Below, one piece after another: positions 1 through 9,298 of a stretch of DNA of 64,000 nt (position 1 is the stretch's first letter; each line of letters begins with the position of its first letter). Source of the DNA: Pseudarthrobacter chlorophenolicus A6 (lineage in GTDB: Bacteria > Actinomycetota > Actinomycetes > Actinomycetales > Micrococcaceae); the NCBI RefSeq assembly GCF_000022025.1, contig NC_011886.1, positions 4,009,209 to 4,073,208 on the forward strand, in the 5' to 3' direction. A model generated the notes under the pieces. That model was given only the letters and a program-made list of their open reading frames with translations, did no database searches and was not told the DNA's origin. The translations under genes and the position numbers were made by a program.

Positions 1-1319
1 CCGCCTCGGGAGACCCGGAGTTCAGCGACTACTACTGGATCTTTCCGGACCGCACCATGCCTGACGCCTTCGAGCAGAACGCCAGGGAGATCTTCCCCGA
101 GAACCACCCGGGTTCGTTCATCCGCATGGAGGACGGCCGCTGGGTGTGGGCCACGTTCCACACGTACCAGTGGGATCTGAACTATGCGAACCCCGACGTG
201 TTCCGCGCCATGGCGGGCGAGATGCTGTTCCTGGCCAACCAGGGCGTGGATATTTTGCGCATGGATGCGGTGGCCTTCATCTGGAAGCAGCTGGGCACCA
301 CGTGCGAGAACCTCCCCGAGGCCCACTCGCTGCTCCGGGCCTTCAATGCGGTGTGCCGGCTCGCTGCGCCGTCGCTGCTGTTCAAATCGGAGGCGATCGT
401 GCACCCGGACGAGGTGGCACTGTACATCGACCCCGCCGAGTGCCAGCTTTCCTACAACCCGCTGCAGATGGCGCTCATCTGGGAATCCCTGGCCACCCGG
501 GACGTGTCCCTGCTCGCCCAGGCGCTTGAACGTCGGCACAACATCCCGGCCGGCACCGCCTGGGTGAACTATGTCCGCAGCCACGACGACATCGGTTGGA
601 CCTTCGCCGACGAGGACGCCGCGGAGCTGGGCATCAACGGCTTCGACCACCGCCGCTTCCTGAATTCGTTCTACGTCAACCGGTTCCCCGGCAGCTTCGC
701 CCGCGGCGTCCCCTTCCAGGACAACCCCCGCACCGGGGATTGCAGGATTTCAGGGACGACGGCGTCGCTGTGCGGCCTGGAGGACAGCCCGGCGGAGGCG
801 GTGGAAAGGATCCTCCTGGCCCACTCGGTGCCGTTCAGCACCGGCGGCATCCCGTTGCTGTACCTGGGTGACGAGGTGGGGCAGGTCAACGACTATGCCT
901 ACGCCGGCGAACCCGGCCACGGGGAGGACAGCCGCTGGGTGCACCGCCCGCATTATCCGGCGGAGCAGTATGCCCGCAGAACAGACCCCTCCACGCCCGC
1001 GGGTGCGGTGTACGCGGGGCTGCGCCGGATGGCCGAGGTCCGGGCCGGCACCCCCGAGCTGGCGGGAACGCAGCTGATCGACTTCGCCACGCACAACCGA
1101 TCGGTGCTTGCGTACCAGCGGCCCGGCTCGCCTCCGGAAAGCACCCGGGTGCTGGCCCTGGCCAACTTCAGCGACTCCGCCCAGAACCTGCCCGCGGAGA
1201 CGTTCAGCGGGTTCTCCCCCGCCGCCGTCGACCTTCTTTCCGAGGCCGCCGTGCAACTGGACAGCGGCCTCACCCTCCTCCCCCGGCAGTACCTCTGGCT
1301 GCGCGTCACGCCCCTGTAG
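1..1319 (+). CDS. Amylosucrase, C-terminal part (5' end outside window)
   Basis: The frame is open from base 3 and ends at TAG 1317-1319; the start lies before the window. The protein is a GH13 alpha-glucan enzyme of the amylosucrase group, which splits sucrose and transfers glucose to a growing alpha-1,4-glucan. The GH13 catalytic set is visible in order: the nucleophile Asp in RMDAVAF, the acid/base Glu in FKSEAIV and the transition-state Asp in VRSHDDIGW. The segment [13 protein letters not shown] upstream is typical of amylosucrases rather than of trehalose synthase or alpha-amylase. About 439 residues are present of a family that usually has 630-650. A strong hairpin follows the stop codon. 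Confidence 0.88.
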   Translation, partial: ASGDPEFSDYYWIFPDRTMPDAFEQNAREIFPENHPGSFIRMEDGRWVWATFHTYQWDLNYANPDVFRAMAGEMLFLANQGVDILRMDAVAFIWKQLGTTCENLPEAHSLLRAFNAVCRLAAPSLLFKSEAIVHPDEVALYIDPAECQLSYNPLQMALIWESLATRDVSLLAQALERRHNIPAGTAWVNYVRSHDDIGWTFADEDAAELGINGFDHRRFLNSFYVNRFPGSFARGVPFQDNPRTGDCRISGTTASLCGLEDSPAEAVERILLAHSVPFSTGGIPLLYLGDEVGQVNDYAYAGEPGHGEDSRWVHRPHYPAEQYARRTDPSTPAGAVYAGLRRMAEVRAGTPELAGTQLIDFATHNRSVLAYQRPGSPPESTRVLALANFSDSAQNLPAETFSGFSPAAVDLLSEAAVQLDSGLTLLPRQYLWLRVTPL

Positions 1320-1323
1320 CATC

Positions 1324-1350
1324 CGCGGCCCGTTTTCCTAACGGGCCGCG
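1324..1350 (+). terminator. Hairpin after the amylosucrase gene
   Basis: A perfect 11-bp stem, CGCGGCCCGTT paired with AACGGGCCGCG, has a 5-nt TTCCT loop and begins 5 nt after the stop codon. No T-tract follows, so this is a terminator-like hairpin rather than a canonical intrinsic terminator. It separates the amylosucrase gene from pheA. Confidence 0.6.
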
Positions 1351-1371
1351 GCGCGTGAAACCATACGGACC

Positions 1372-2229
1372 ATGGCCCAAAAGATTGCGTACCAGGGTGA
1401 GCCCGGCGCCAACTCCAATATCGCGTGCAAGCAGATGTTCCCCGAGATGGACAGCGTCCCGTGCGCCAGCTTCGAGGACGCCTTTGAACTGGTCTCCAGC
1501 GGCGAGGCGGACCTGGCCATGATCCCCATCGAGAACTCCATCGCCGGCCGGGTGGCGGACATCCACATCCTGCTGCCGCAGTCCAACCTGCAGATCGTGG
1601 GCGAATTCTTCCTGCCGATCCACTTCGACCTGCTGGGCATCCCGGGCAGCACCATCGACGATGCCACCGAGGTCCACAGCCACATCCACGCCCTGGGCCA
1701 GTGCCGGAAGCTCATCCGCGAGCACGGCCTCAAACCCGTCATCGCCGGCGACACCGCAGGGTCCGCCCGCGAGGTGGCGGAGTGGAACGATCCCCGCAAG
1801 CTTTCCCTCGCTCCCCCGCTGGCCGCCCAGATCTACGGCCTGGATGTGCTCGCCTCCAGGGTGGAGGACGATCCCTCCAACACCACCCGCTTCGTGGTGC
1901 TGGCCCGTGAAACGGCGCTGCCGGCCCGGGACGAACTTCCCGGCCCGGCAGTGACCAGCTTTGTTTTCCGCGTCCGCAACGTTCCGTCGGCCCTGTACAA
2001 GGCGCTGGGCGGCTTCGCCACGAACGGCGTGAACATGACCCGGCTGGAGAGTTACATGGTGGGCGACGAGTTCGCGGCCACCATGTTCATGGCCGACGTC
2101 GAGGCGCACCCGGAGGACACTCCCCTTCGGCTGGCGCTTGAGGAACTGGACTTCTTCACCACCGAGGTGCGGATCCTCGGGGTGTACGCCGCGGCGGACC
2201 ACCGGGCGGCCCGCACCCCGGCGGCCTGA
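1372..2229 (+). CDS. pheA: Prephenate dehydratase
   Basis: A 285-aa monofunctional prephenate dehydratase, which decarboxylates and dehydrates prephenate to phenylpyruvate in phenylalanine biosynthesis. The N-terminal PDT domain starts IAYQGEPGANS, and the substrate-site motif NTTRF lies at about residues 170-174. A C-terminal ACT domain (about 197-275) provides phenylalanine feedback. The usual ESRP motif of the ACT domain reads LESYM here, so the effector response may differ (inference). The length is normal for actinobacterial PheA. It stands alone between the amylosucrase gene and a convergent hydroxylase gene. Confidence 0.9.
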   Translation: MAQKIAYQGEPGANSNIACKQMFPEMDSVPCASFEDAFELVSSGEADLAMIPIENSIAGRVADIHILLPQSNLQIVGEFFLPIHFDLLGIPGSTIDDATEVHSHIHALGQCRKLIREHGLKPVIAGDTAGSAREVAEWNDPRKLSLAPPLAAQIYGLDVLASRVEDDPSNTTRFVVLARETALPARDELPGPAVTSFVFRVRNVPSALYKALGGFATNGVNMTRLESYMVGDEFAATMFMADVEAHPEDTPLRLALEELDFFTTEVRILGVYAAADHRAARTPAA

Positions 2230-2259
2230 TCCGCAGGGGCTGGCCGCCGGCTGCCTGCG

Positions 2260-4158
2260 TCAGACCTCGGCGCGCTGGCCCGCCGCCAGAAGGGGAGCGA
2301 AGAACTCCGCGAGCTCATCCACCGCACCGAGCGGCAGCACGTTCGCGACGTACTGGTCCGGGCGGACCACCACCACGGCGCCGCTGCGGTCGATGCCGCG
2401 CAGCCCGAAGATATCCGCCTTGGGATCCGTGGCGTACACCTTCTCGTAGTCGGTGAGCTTGAACGGCCCCACCTGCGGTTTGAAGACCGCGGGCACGGCA
2501 CCGATGTCGACGGCGGTGTGCGGCTGCTGGTAGATGACCTTCAGGTCGAACCACGCATCCGGGTCGGCGCCGGCGGGGGTGGCGGCCAGCGGGGAATCCG
2601 GCGAGTCCGCGAACCAGCCGGCGAGCCTGTCGGTGGCCGAATCTGTCCCGGGAAGCGCGGGGTCGGCGAAGACGTAAATCCGCCAGCGGCCGTCAGCGGT
2701 GGCGTGGTGGCCCAGGTGGAGCGGGTTGGTGTCCCCCACCCTGACCACGGGGGCGGACTTGAAGCGCTTGCCCACGGGGAATCCCGCGGCCAGGTCCTGG
2801 TGCCCGGTGCCGCCAACGATCAGGGACGGCGTGTACTGCGTCATGAACCCGGCGGGGAATTCCGCGGTCTGCACGTAGAAGTCCTCGAGGTCGGAGGGGT
2901 GCTCGAAATCCTCCGGCTTCTTGGCCATCATGGTGGACCATTCCTTGTCGAAGTCGATCAGGTTCTTGGCCACCACCTGGCGTTCCTCGGAGTATGTGCT
3001 GAGCAGACTCTCGGGGCTGCGGCCCTCGAGCACGTGGCCCAGCTTCCAGGCAATGTTGAAGCCGTCCTGCATGGACACATTCATGCCCTGGCCGGCCTTG
3101 GCGCTGTGGGTGTGGCAGGCATCGCCGGTGATGAACACCCGCGGGGTGCGGGTGCCGCGCTCGCCCGGCAGGACGTCGTCGAACCGGTCCGTCAGCCGGT
3201 GGCCCACCTCGTACACGCTGTGCCAGGCGACGTTCCGGACGTCCAGAGTGTAGGGGTGGAGGATCGCGTTGGCCTTGGCGATGATCTGCTCGATGGTGGT
3301 GGCACGGACCGAGTGCGGGCTGGTGGGGTCCACTTCGCCCAGGTCCACGTACATGCGGAACAGGTGGCCGCCTTCGCGCGGGATGAGCAGGATGCTGCCT
3401 TCGGCACCCTGGATGGCGCACTTGGTACGGATGTCCGGGAAGTCGGTGACCGCCAGTGTGTCCATGACGCCCCAGGCGTGGTTGGCCTGGTCGCCGGCAA
3501 GGGTGCAGCCGATGGCCTGCCGCACCTTGCTGCGGGCACCGTCCGCGCCCACCACATACTTGGCGCGGACGGTCCGCTCCTGCCCTTCGTTGGGTCCGGC
3601 GGTGTGGCGGAGCGTCACGGTGACAGGGTGGTCGCCGCTGTCCGCAACCTCGAGGCCCTCGAATTCGTAGCCGAAATCGGGCGTGAGGCGCGTGGGTGAG
3701 TTGGCGGCGAACTCCGCGAAGTAGTCCAGCACGCGGGCCTGGTTCACAATCAGGTGCGGGAATTCGCTGATGCCCATTTCGTCGTCGACGGCGCGGGCGG
3801 AGCGGACAATGTTCGCATGGTTTGCGGGGTCCGGCTTCCAGAACGCCATCTCGGTGATCCGGTAGGCCTCGGCGATGATCCGCTCCGCGAACCCGAAGGC
3901 CTGGAAGGTTTCCACGCTGCGCGCCTGGATGCCGTCCGCCTGGCCAATGGCGAGCCGGCCGGGGCGGCGCTCCACGATGCGGGTGGTGACATTGGGGAAC
4001 ATGGACAGCTGCGCGGCGGCCAGCATTCCGGCGGGGCCGGTGCCAACGATCAGCACGTCCACCTCATCCGGGAGGTCCCCCGGCCGGTTGAGGCCAACGC
4101 CGGCTGCGGGCTGGACACGCGGATCGCCGGATACATATCCGTGGTGGTGGAACTGCAC
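2260..4158 (-). CDS. FAD-dependent aromatic hydroxylase (phenol 2-monooxygenase / 3-hydroxybenzoate 4-monooxygenase type)
   Basis: A 632-aa single-component flavoprotein monooxygenase. The FAD/NADPH fold shows the dinucleotide motif VGTGPAG (about 38-44), the DG motif in VVGADGARSKV (about 205) and the GD motif in ITGDACHTHSAKAGQGMN (about 345). The last 200 residues fit the thioredoxin-like dimerisation domain of phenol hydroxylase, and the total length matches MobA-type 3-hydroxybenzoate 4-monooxygenase. It starts at GTG 4158 behind GAGGTAA. It is divergent from the homoprotocatechuate meta-cleavage operon, so it probably supplies the catechol, for example from a hydroxyphenylacetate (inference); the exact substrate cannot be read from sequence. 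Two tandem palindromes lie in its upstream region. Confidence 0.82.
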   Translation of the reverse strand: MQFHHHGYVSGDPRVQPAAGVGLNRPGDLPDEVDVLIVGTGPAGMLAAAQLSMFPNVTTRIVERRPGRLAIGQADGIQARSVETFQAFGFAERIIAEAYRITEMAFWKPDPANHANIVRSARAVDDEMGISEFPHLIVNQARVLDYFAEFAANSPTRLTPDFGYEFEGLEVADSGDHPVTVTLRHTAGPNEGQERTVRAKYVVGADGARSKVRQAIGCTLAGDQANHAWGVMDTLAVTDFPDIRTKCAIQGAEGSILLIPREGGHLFRMYVDLGEVDPTSPHSVRATTIEQIIAKANAILHPYTLDVRNVAWHSVYEVGHRLTDRFDDVLPGERGTRTPRVFITGDACHTHSAKAGQGMNVSMQDGFNIAWKLGHVLEGRSPESLLSTYSEERQVVAKNLIDFDKEWSTMMAKKPEDFEHPSDLEDFYVQTAEFPAGFMTQYTPSLIVGGTGHQDLAAGFPVGKRFKSAPVVRVGDTNPLHLGHHATADGRWRIYVFADPALPGTDSATDRLAGWFADSPDSPLAATPAGADPDAWFDLKVIYQQPHTAVDIGAVPAVFKPQVGPFKLTDYEKVYATDPKADIFGLRGIDRSGAVVVVRPDQYVANVLPLGAVDELAEFFAPLLAAGQRAEV

Positions 4159-4225
4159 GGGGTTACCTCACTTCGTTGTGGGCGGATGGCCTGCTCGCCA
4201 CCTCGTGGGCAATGCCTACATGAGT

Positions 4226-4259
4226 GTTCTATATGAGAACTAAGCATTCGATATTAGAA
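4226..4259. promoter_or_regulatory. Tandem operator-like palindromes in the divergent promoter region
   Basis: Read on the minus strand, 4239-4227 is TTCTCATATAGAA, extending to the near-palindrome GTTCTCATATAGAAC over 4240-4226, and 4259-4247 is TTCTAATATCGAA. Both fit TTCTNATATNGAA and their centres are 20 bp apart, about two helical turns. The first copy overlaps a possible -10 (TATAGA) for the hydroxylase gene. The binding protein is unknown; no IclR or MarR gene lies beside it. Confidence 0.55.
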
Positions 4260-4349
4260 ACATCGGAACTGAATTCCACTGTACGCCGCATGTGATGCGG
4301 GCTACAAGTACCGCTCACACCACCCTCGAAATCCCTGCAGCGGCAGGGG

Positions 4350-4391
4350 TTGACGGCAGTGGCCGGATGGATAATAGTGATCGTATACGAT
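4350..4391 (+). promoter_or_regulatory. Promoter and GntR-type operator of the hpa operon
   Basis: TTGACG at 4350-4355 can serve as a -35 box, and a -10-like stretch lies in GATAATAGT (4370-4378). Just downstream, 4380-4391 is the perfect 12-bp palindrome ATCGTATACGAT, the GTATAC-centred shape typical of FCD-type GntR regulators. It would cover the transcription start. The operon's own GntR protein, encoded from 5887, is the obvious candidate repressor (inference). Confidence 0.6.
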
Positions 4392-4415
4392 TTCGTACTT
4401 GATGAGGAGACGGTC

Positions 4416-5894
4416 TTGGAGCAGGTCAACGGCGACACCCTGGCGGCAGCCCGCAAGGTGATCGCAGTGCACATCAACTACCCCAGCCGGGCCGCCCAGC
4501 GGGGCCGCACCCCGGAGCAGCCGTCCTACTTCCTCAAGCCCTCCAGTTCGCTTTCCCTCAGCGGCGGCACCGTGGAGCGCCCGGCCGGTTGTGAACTTCT
4601 CGGCTTCGAGGGCGAGATCGCCCTGGTCATCGGGAAGGCCGCCCGCCGCGTCAGCATCGAGGACGCCTGGAGCCACGTCGCCGCCGTCACCGCCAGCAAC
4701 GACCTAGGCGTCTACGACCTCCGGTACGCGGACAAGGGTTCCAATCTGCGCTCCAAGGGCGGGGACGGCTTTACTCCCGTGGGCCCGGCACTGATCCCGG
4801 CAGACGCCGTCGACCCCTCCCAACTGCGGATCCGCACCTGGCACAACGGGGACCTGGTCCAGGACGACACGACCGAAGACCTGCTCTTCCCGTTCGCGCG
4901 GCTGGTGGCGGACCTGTCCCAGCTCCTCACCCTCGAGGAGGGCGACATGATCCTCACCGGCACCCCGGCGGGTGCCTCGGTCGCCAGGCCCGGCGATGTC
5001 CTTGAGGTGGAGGTGACCACGGCCGACGGCGGCCTCAGCACCGGGCGCCTGGCCACCACGGTTGAGGAAGGCACGACGCCGTTCGCGGACTTTGGTGCGC
5101 AGCCCAAGGCTGACGACGTGCAGCGGGAGGAAGCCTACGGTTCGCGTGCAGCGGCGGGCCTGCCCGCTGAGCCCGGTGCCGCCGTCGGGCCTGCCCTCTC
5201 CCCCAAACTGAAAGCCAAGCTGGAATCCGTGGCAACGGCCACCCTGTCCTCGCAGCTGCGTAAGCGCGGGCTGAACAACGTCAGCATCGACGGGCTGCAG
5301 GCCACCCGCCCGGACCGCAAAGTGGTGGGCCTGGCCCGGACCCTGCGCTATGTGCCCAACCGGGAGGACCTGTTCAAGACCCACGGCGGCGGGTTCAACG
5401 CCCAGAAGAAGGCCATCGACTCCGTCAACGACGGCGAAATCCTGGTCATGGAGGCCCGCGGCGAGAAGGGAACCGGCACCGTGGGCGACATCCTCGCCCT
5501 CCGCGCCCAGGTGCGCGGGGCTGCAGCCATCATCACCGACGGCGGCGTCCGCGACTTCACCGCCGTGGCCGGCCTGGACATGCCCACCTACTTCGCCAAC
5601 CCGCACCCCGCCGTGCTGGGACGCCTCCACATCCCGTGGGACACGGACATCACCATCGCCTGCGGCGGTGCCACCGTCCAGCCCGGCGACATCATCGTGG
5701 CCGACGCCGACGGCATCCTGGTGATCCCTCCGGCCATCGCCGAAGATCTCGCGGACGACTGCATCCAGCAGGAGAAGGAGGAATCCTTCATCTTCGAGAT
5801 GGTCAAGCAGGGCAACAGCGTGGACGGCCTCTACCCCATGAACGCCGAATGGCAGGCCCGGTACAACGAATGGGCGGGGAAGACCAATGACTGA
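4416..5894 (+). CDS. FAH-family isomerase/decarboxylase fused to an RraA-like aldolase domain
   Basis: A 492-aa two-domain protein. Residues 1 to about 235 are a fumarylacetoacetate-hydrolase fold like HpaG/HpcE, with likely metal ligands E65 and E67 (FEGEIALVIG) and D96 (SNDLGVYD); in this pathway such a domain decarboxylates 5-oxopent-3-ene-1,2,5-tricarboxylate and/or isomerises the product. Residues from about 261 on are an RraA / HMG-aldolase-like domain with the signature GDILALRAQVRG and DGGVRD (375-380). The enterobacterial protein instead carries two FAH domains. TTG 4416 is chosen as start because GAGGAG lies 6 nt upstream; an in-frame TTG at 4350 falls on the likely -35 box. It is first in the operon and overlaps the GntR gene by 8 nt. 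Confidence 0.82.
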   Translation: MEQVNGDTLAAARKVIAVHINYPSRAAQRGRTPEQPSYFLKPSSSLSLSGGTVERPAGCELLGFEGEIALVIGKAARRVSIEDAWSHVAAVTASNDLGVYDLRYADKGSNLRSKGGDGFTPVGPALIPADAVDPSQLRIRTWHNGDLVQDDTTEDLLFPFARLVADLSQLLTLEEGDMILTGTPAGASVARPGDVLEVEVTTADGGLSTGRLATTVEEGTTPFADFGAQPKADDVQREEAYGSRAAAGLPAEPGAAVGPALSPKLKAKLESVATATLSSQLRKRGLNNVSIDGLQATRPDRKVVGLARTLRYVPNREDLFKTHGGGFNAQKKAIDSVNDGEILVMEARGEKGTGTVGDILALRAQVRGAAAIITDGGVRDFTAVAGLDMPTYFANPHPAVLGRLHIPWDTDITIACGGATVQPGDIIVADADGILVIPPAIAEDLADDCIQQEKEESFIFEMVKQGNSVDGLYPMNAEWQARYNEWAGKTND

Positions 5895-6546
5895 GTCCAC
5901 CATGGTCGCCGGCAGCAAGTCCGAGCAGGCCTACCAGGCGGTCAAGGCCCGCATTGTTGAAGGCACGTACACCCCCGGCTACCGGCTGGTCCTGAGCATC
6001 ATCGCCAAGGACCTCGGCGTCAGCGTGGTCCCGGTCCGCGAGGCGATCCGCCGACTCGAGGCCGAAGGCCTGGTGACATTCGAACGCAACGTCGGTGCCA
6101 CGGTGGCGGGCATCGACCCCACCGAGTACCTGTACACCATGCAAACCCTCAGCATCGTGGAAGGGGCAGCCACCGCGCTGTCCGCACCGCTGATCGACGG
6201 ACCGGCCATCGCCCGGGCCCGTGCCATCAACGAGGACATGCGCCACTGCCTGGACCACTTCGATCCCGTCCGTTTTACGAAACTCAACCAGGACTTCCAC
6301 TCCGTCCTGTTTGAGCACTGCCCCAATCCGCACATCCTGGACCTGGTGCACCGCGGCTGGAACCGGCTCGCGGCGCTGCGGTCCTCCACCTTCCGCTTCG
6401 TTCCCGGCCGCGCCCTTGGCTCCGTCGAGGAGCACGAAAACCTGCTGACGCTGCTCGAAACCGGGGCGGACGCCGACACCATCGAAAAAGCAGCCCGCCA
6501 GCACCGCACCGCAACCCTGGATGCATACCTCGCCCAAACCCGTTAG
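5887..6546 (+). CDS. GntR-family (FCD subfamily) transcriptional regulator
   Basis: A 219-aa regulator with an N-terminal winged helix (about 10-75, including DLGVSVVPVREAIRRLEAEGLV) and a helical C-terminal FCD ligand domain containing His residues that usually bind a metal (FTKLNQDFHSVLFEHC, VEEHENLL). It starts inside the 3' end of the fusion gene, so it is co-transcribed and probably autoregulated. The natural ligand is likely a pathway intermediate (inference). The palindrome at 4380-4391 has the shape expected for this subfamily. Confidence 0.88.
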   Translation: MTESTMVAGSKSEQAYQAVKARIVEGTYTPGYRLVLSIIAKDLGVSVVPVREAIRRLEAEGLVTFERNVGATVAGIDPTEYLYTMQTLSIVEGAATALSAPLIDGPAIARARAINEDMRHCLDHFDPVRFTKLNQDFHSVLFEHCPNPHILDLVHRGWNRLAALRSSTFRFVPGRALGSVEEHENLLTLLETGADADTIEKAARQHRTATLDAYLAQTR

Positions 6547-6576
6547 CACGCCCAGCACCAGCAAAGGACTTCAACG

Positions 6577-8088
6577 ATGACGACCTCAACGGAAACCGCC
6601 AAGCACTACGTTCCCGAAGACCTGCCCACCCACATCCGGCACTACATCAACGGCGAATTCGTTGACTCCGTGGGCGGAAAGACCTTCGACGTCCTGGACC
6701 CGGTGTCCAACCGGAACTACGCCACCGCGGCGGCCGGCCAGAAGGAGGACATCGACCTCGCCGTCGCCGCCGCCCGCGAAGCGTTCACCAACGGCCCCTG
6801 GCCAAAGATGAAACCCCGCGAACGTGCCCGCATCCTCAACAGGATCGCCGACGCCGTCGAGGCCCAGGAAGCCCGCCTCGCCGAACTGGAAACCTTCGAC
6901 ACCGGACTGCCCATCACCCAGGCCAAGGGCCAGGCCCTCCGCGCGGCCGAGAACTTCCGGTTCTTCGCGGACCTGATCGTGGCCCAGTTCGACGACGCCA
7001 TGAAGGTCCCCGGCTCGCAGATCAACTACGTGAACCGGAAGCCGATCGGCGTCGCGGGCCTGATCACCCCCTGGAACACCCCGTTCATGCTCGAGTCCTG
7101 GAAGCTGGCCCCCGCGCTGGCCACCGGCAACACCGTGGTCCTCAAGCCGGCCGAGTTCACGCCGCTCTCCGCGTCTCTGTGGGCTCAGATTTTCAAGGAC
7201 GCCGGGCTGCCCGACGGCGTCTTCAACCTGGTCAACGGCCTGGGCGAGGAAGCCGGCGACGCCCTGGTCAAGCACCCGGACGTCCCGCTGATCTCCTTCA
7301 CCGGCGAGACCACCACCGGCCAGACGATCTTCCGGAACGCGGCCGCCAACCTCAAGGGCCTGTCCATGGAGCTCGGCGGCAAGTCCCCCTGCGTCGTGTT
7401 CGCCGATGCCGACCTGGACGCCGCCGTCGACTCCGCGCTGTTCGGCGTCTTCTCCCTCAACGGCGAACGCTGCACCGCGGGCTCCCGCATCCTGGTGGAA
7501 CGCGCCATCTACGACGAATTCTGCGAAAAGTACGCCGCCCGCGCCAAGAACATCGTGGTGGGAGACCCCCACGACCCCAAGACCCAGGTGGGCGCCCTGG
7601 TCCACCCGGAGCACTACGAGAAGGTGGCCTCCTACGTGGAGATCGGCAAGTCCGAAGGCCGGCTCCTCGCGGGCGGCGGACGGCCGGAGGGCCTCCCGGA
7701 AGGCAACTACATCGCACCCACGGTGTTCGCCGACGTCGCGCCTGACGCCCGGATCTTCCAGGAAGAGATCTTCGGACCCGTCGTGGCCATCACCCCGTTC
7801 GAGAACGACGACGAAGCCCTCGCCCTGGCCAACAACACCAAGTACGGACTCGCGGCCTACATCTGGACCCAGAACCTGACCCGCGCCCACAACTTCTCCC
7901 AAAACGTGGAAGCCGGCATGGTGTGGCTCAACAGCCACAACGTCCGCGACCTCCGCACCCCGTTCGGCGGCGTCAAAGCCTCCGGCCTGGGCCACGAGGG
8001 CGGCTACCGCTCCATCGACTTCTACACCGACCAGCAGGCCGTCCACATCACCCTCGGCACCGTCCACACCCCCAAATTCGGCGCCTGA
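6577..8088 (+). CDS. hpaE: 5-carboxymethyl-2-hydroxymuconate semialdehyde dehydrogenase
   Basis: A 503-aa NAD-dependent aldehyde dehydrogenase that oxidises the ring-cleavage semialdehyde made by HpaD. ALDH landmarks are present: TPWNTPF (about 168), the general-base Glu265 in SMELGGKSP and the nucleophile Cys299 in [10 protein letters not shown]. The assignment to the HpaE branch rests on the operon and overall resemblance. The start ATG 6577 follows AAAGGAC and lies 30 nt after the GntR gene. A long hairpin element separates it from hpaD. Confidence 0.9.
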   Translation: MTTSTETAKHYVPEDLPTHIRHYINGEFVDSVGGKTFDVLDPVSNRNYATAAAGQKEDIDLAVAAAREAFTNGPWPKMKPRERARILNRIADAVEAQEARLAELETFDTGLPITQAKGQALRAAENFRFFADLIVAQFDDAMKVPGSQINYVNRKPIGVAGLITPWNTPFMLESWKLAPALATGNTVVLKPAEFTPLSASLWAQIFKDAGLPDGVFNLVNGLGEEAGDALVKHPDVPLISFTGETTTGQTIFRNAAANLKGLSMELGGKSPCVVFADADLDAAVDSALFGVFSLNGERCTAGSRILVERAIYDEFCEKYAARAKNIVVGDPHDPKTQVGALVHPEHYEKVASYVEIGKSEGRLLAGGGRPEGLPEGNYIAPTVFADVAPDARIFQEEIFGPVVAITPFENDDEALALANNTKYGLAAYIWTQNLTRAHNFSQNVEAGMVWLNSHNVRDLRTPFGGVKASGLGHEGGYRSIDFYTDQQAVHITLGTVHTPKFGA

Positions 8089-8101
8089 CCATCACCAACT
8101 G

Positions 8102-8167
8102 CCCAACTAGGTCGCAATTGATGTCGTTATGGACCCTCAAAACGACATCTACTGCTACCTAGTTGGG
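8102..8167. repeat. Long imperfect palindrome between hpaE and hpaD
   Basis: Bases 8102-8128 pair with 8141-8167 with three mismatches over 27 bp, around a 12-nt loop. The arm ends are CCCAACTAGGT and ACCTAGTTGGG. It fills most of the hpaE-hpaD spacer. It lacks a T-tract, so it looks like a REP/MITE-type element or an mRNA-processing or stabilising hairpin rather than a terminator. I see no second copy in this window. Confidence 0.75.
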
Positions 8168-8203
8168 AAACCACGCGAACACTTTCAAAGAAGAGAGACT
8201 CCC

Positions 8204-9295
8204 ATGACCAACTTCGTTCCCACCCCCACCGTTCCGGCTCCGGACATCGTCCGCTGCGCCTACATGGAAATCGTGGTCACAGACCTTGCCAGGTCCCGTG
8301 CGTTCTACGTGGACGTCCTGGGCCTGCACGTCACCGAGGAAGACGAGAACAACATTTACCTGCGCTCCCTGGAGGAGTTCATCCACCACAACCTGGTGCT
8401 GCGCAAGGGCCCCGTGGCGGCCGTCGCCGCCTTCGCCTACCGGGTGAAATCCCCCGCCGAGGTGGACGCCGCCGAAGCCTACTACCGCGAGCTCGGCTGC
8501 CGGGTGGAGCGCCGCAAGGACGGCTTCACCAAGGGCATCGGCGACTCCGTCCGCGTGGAGGACCCGCTGGGCTTTCCCTACGAGTTCTTCTACGAGGCCG
8601 AACACGTGGAACGCCTCACCCAGCGCTACGACCTCTACTCCGCCGGCGAACTGGTGCGGCTGGACCACTTCAACCAGGTCACCCCGGACGTCCCCAAGGG
8701 CCGGGCCTACCTGGAGGACCTGGGCTTCCGCGTCTCCGAGGACATCAAGGATTCCGACGGCGTCACGTACGCCGCGTGGATGCACCGCAAGCAGACCGTG
8801 CACGACACCGCGCTGACCGGCGGCAACGGCCCGCGTATGCACCACGTCGCGTTCGCCACGCACGAGAAGCACAACATCATCCAGATCTGCGACAAATTGG
8901 GCGCCCTGCGCATCAGCGACAGGATCGAACGCGGCCCCGGCAGGCACGGCGTGTCCAACGCCTTCTACCTCTACATCCTGGACCCGGACGGGCACCGCAT
9001 CGAGATCTACACCCAGGACTACTACACCGGCGACCCGGACAACCCCACCATCACCTGGGACGTCCACGACAACCAGCGCCGCGACTGGTGGGGCAACCCC
9101 GTGGTCCCCTCCTGGTACACCGAAGCGTCACTGGTCCTGGACCTCGACGGCAACCCGCAGCCGGTCATCGAACGCGAAGAAAAGTCCGAGATGGCCGTAA
9201 CCGTGGGTGCCGACGGTTTCTCCTACACCCGCAAGCCCGATGACGCGGCTGCCGGCAAGGACCCAGTGGGTTTCAAGCTGGGAGCGCAGGTCTAA
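8204..9295 (+). CDS. hpaD: Homoprotocatechuate (3,4-dihydroxyphenylacetate) 2,3-dioxygenase
   Basis: A 363-aa type I extradiol dioxygenase built of vicinal-oxygen-chelate repeats. It cleaves 3,4-dihydroxyphenylacetate next to the diol using Fe(II) or Mn(II). The three metal ligands fall at the same numbers as in the characterised Arthrobacter globiformis (MndD, Mn) and Brevibacterium fuscum (Fe) enzymes: H155 in RLDHFNQV, H214 in RMHHVAF and E267 in HRIEIY. The metal preference cannot be read from sequence. ATG 8204 is preferred; the in-frame ATG at 8129 lies in the loop of the upstream hairpin and would add 25 non-family residues. Confidence 0.95.
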   Translation: MTNFVPTPTVPAPDIVRCAYMEIVVTDLARSRAFYVDVLGLHVTEEDENNIYLRSLEEFIHHNLVLRKGPVAAVAAFAYRVKSPAEVDAAEAYYRELGCRVERRKDGFTKGIGDSVRVEDPLGFPYEFFYEAEHVERLTQRYDLYSAGELVRLDHFNQVTPDVPKGRAYLEDLGFRVSEDIKDSDGVTYAAWMHRKQTVHDTALTGGNGPRMHHVAFATHEKHNIIQICDKLGALRISDRIERGPGRHGVSNAFYLYILDPDGHRIEIYTQDYYTGDPDNPTITWDVHDNQRRDWWGNPVVPSWYTEASLVLDLDGNPQPVIEREEKSEMAVTVGADGFSYTRKPDDAAAGKDPVGFKLGAQV

Positions 9296-9298
9296 ACC

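Noticed and set aside
4350..4415. TTG 4350 as start of the FAH-RraA gene
   Set aside because: It coincides with a likely -35 box, would place the GntR palindrome in coding DNA and lacks a ribosome site; TTG 4416 has GAGGAG.
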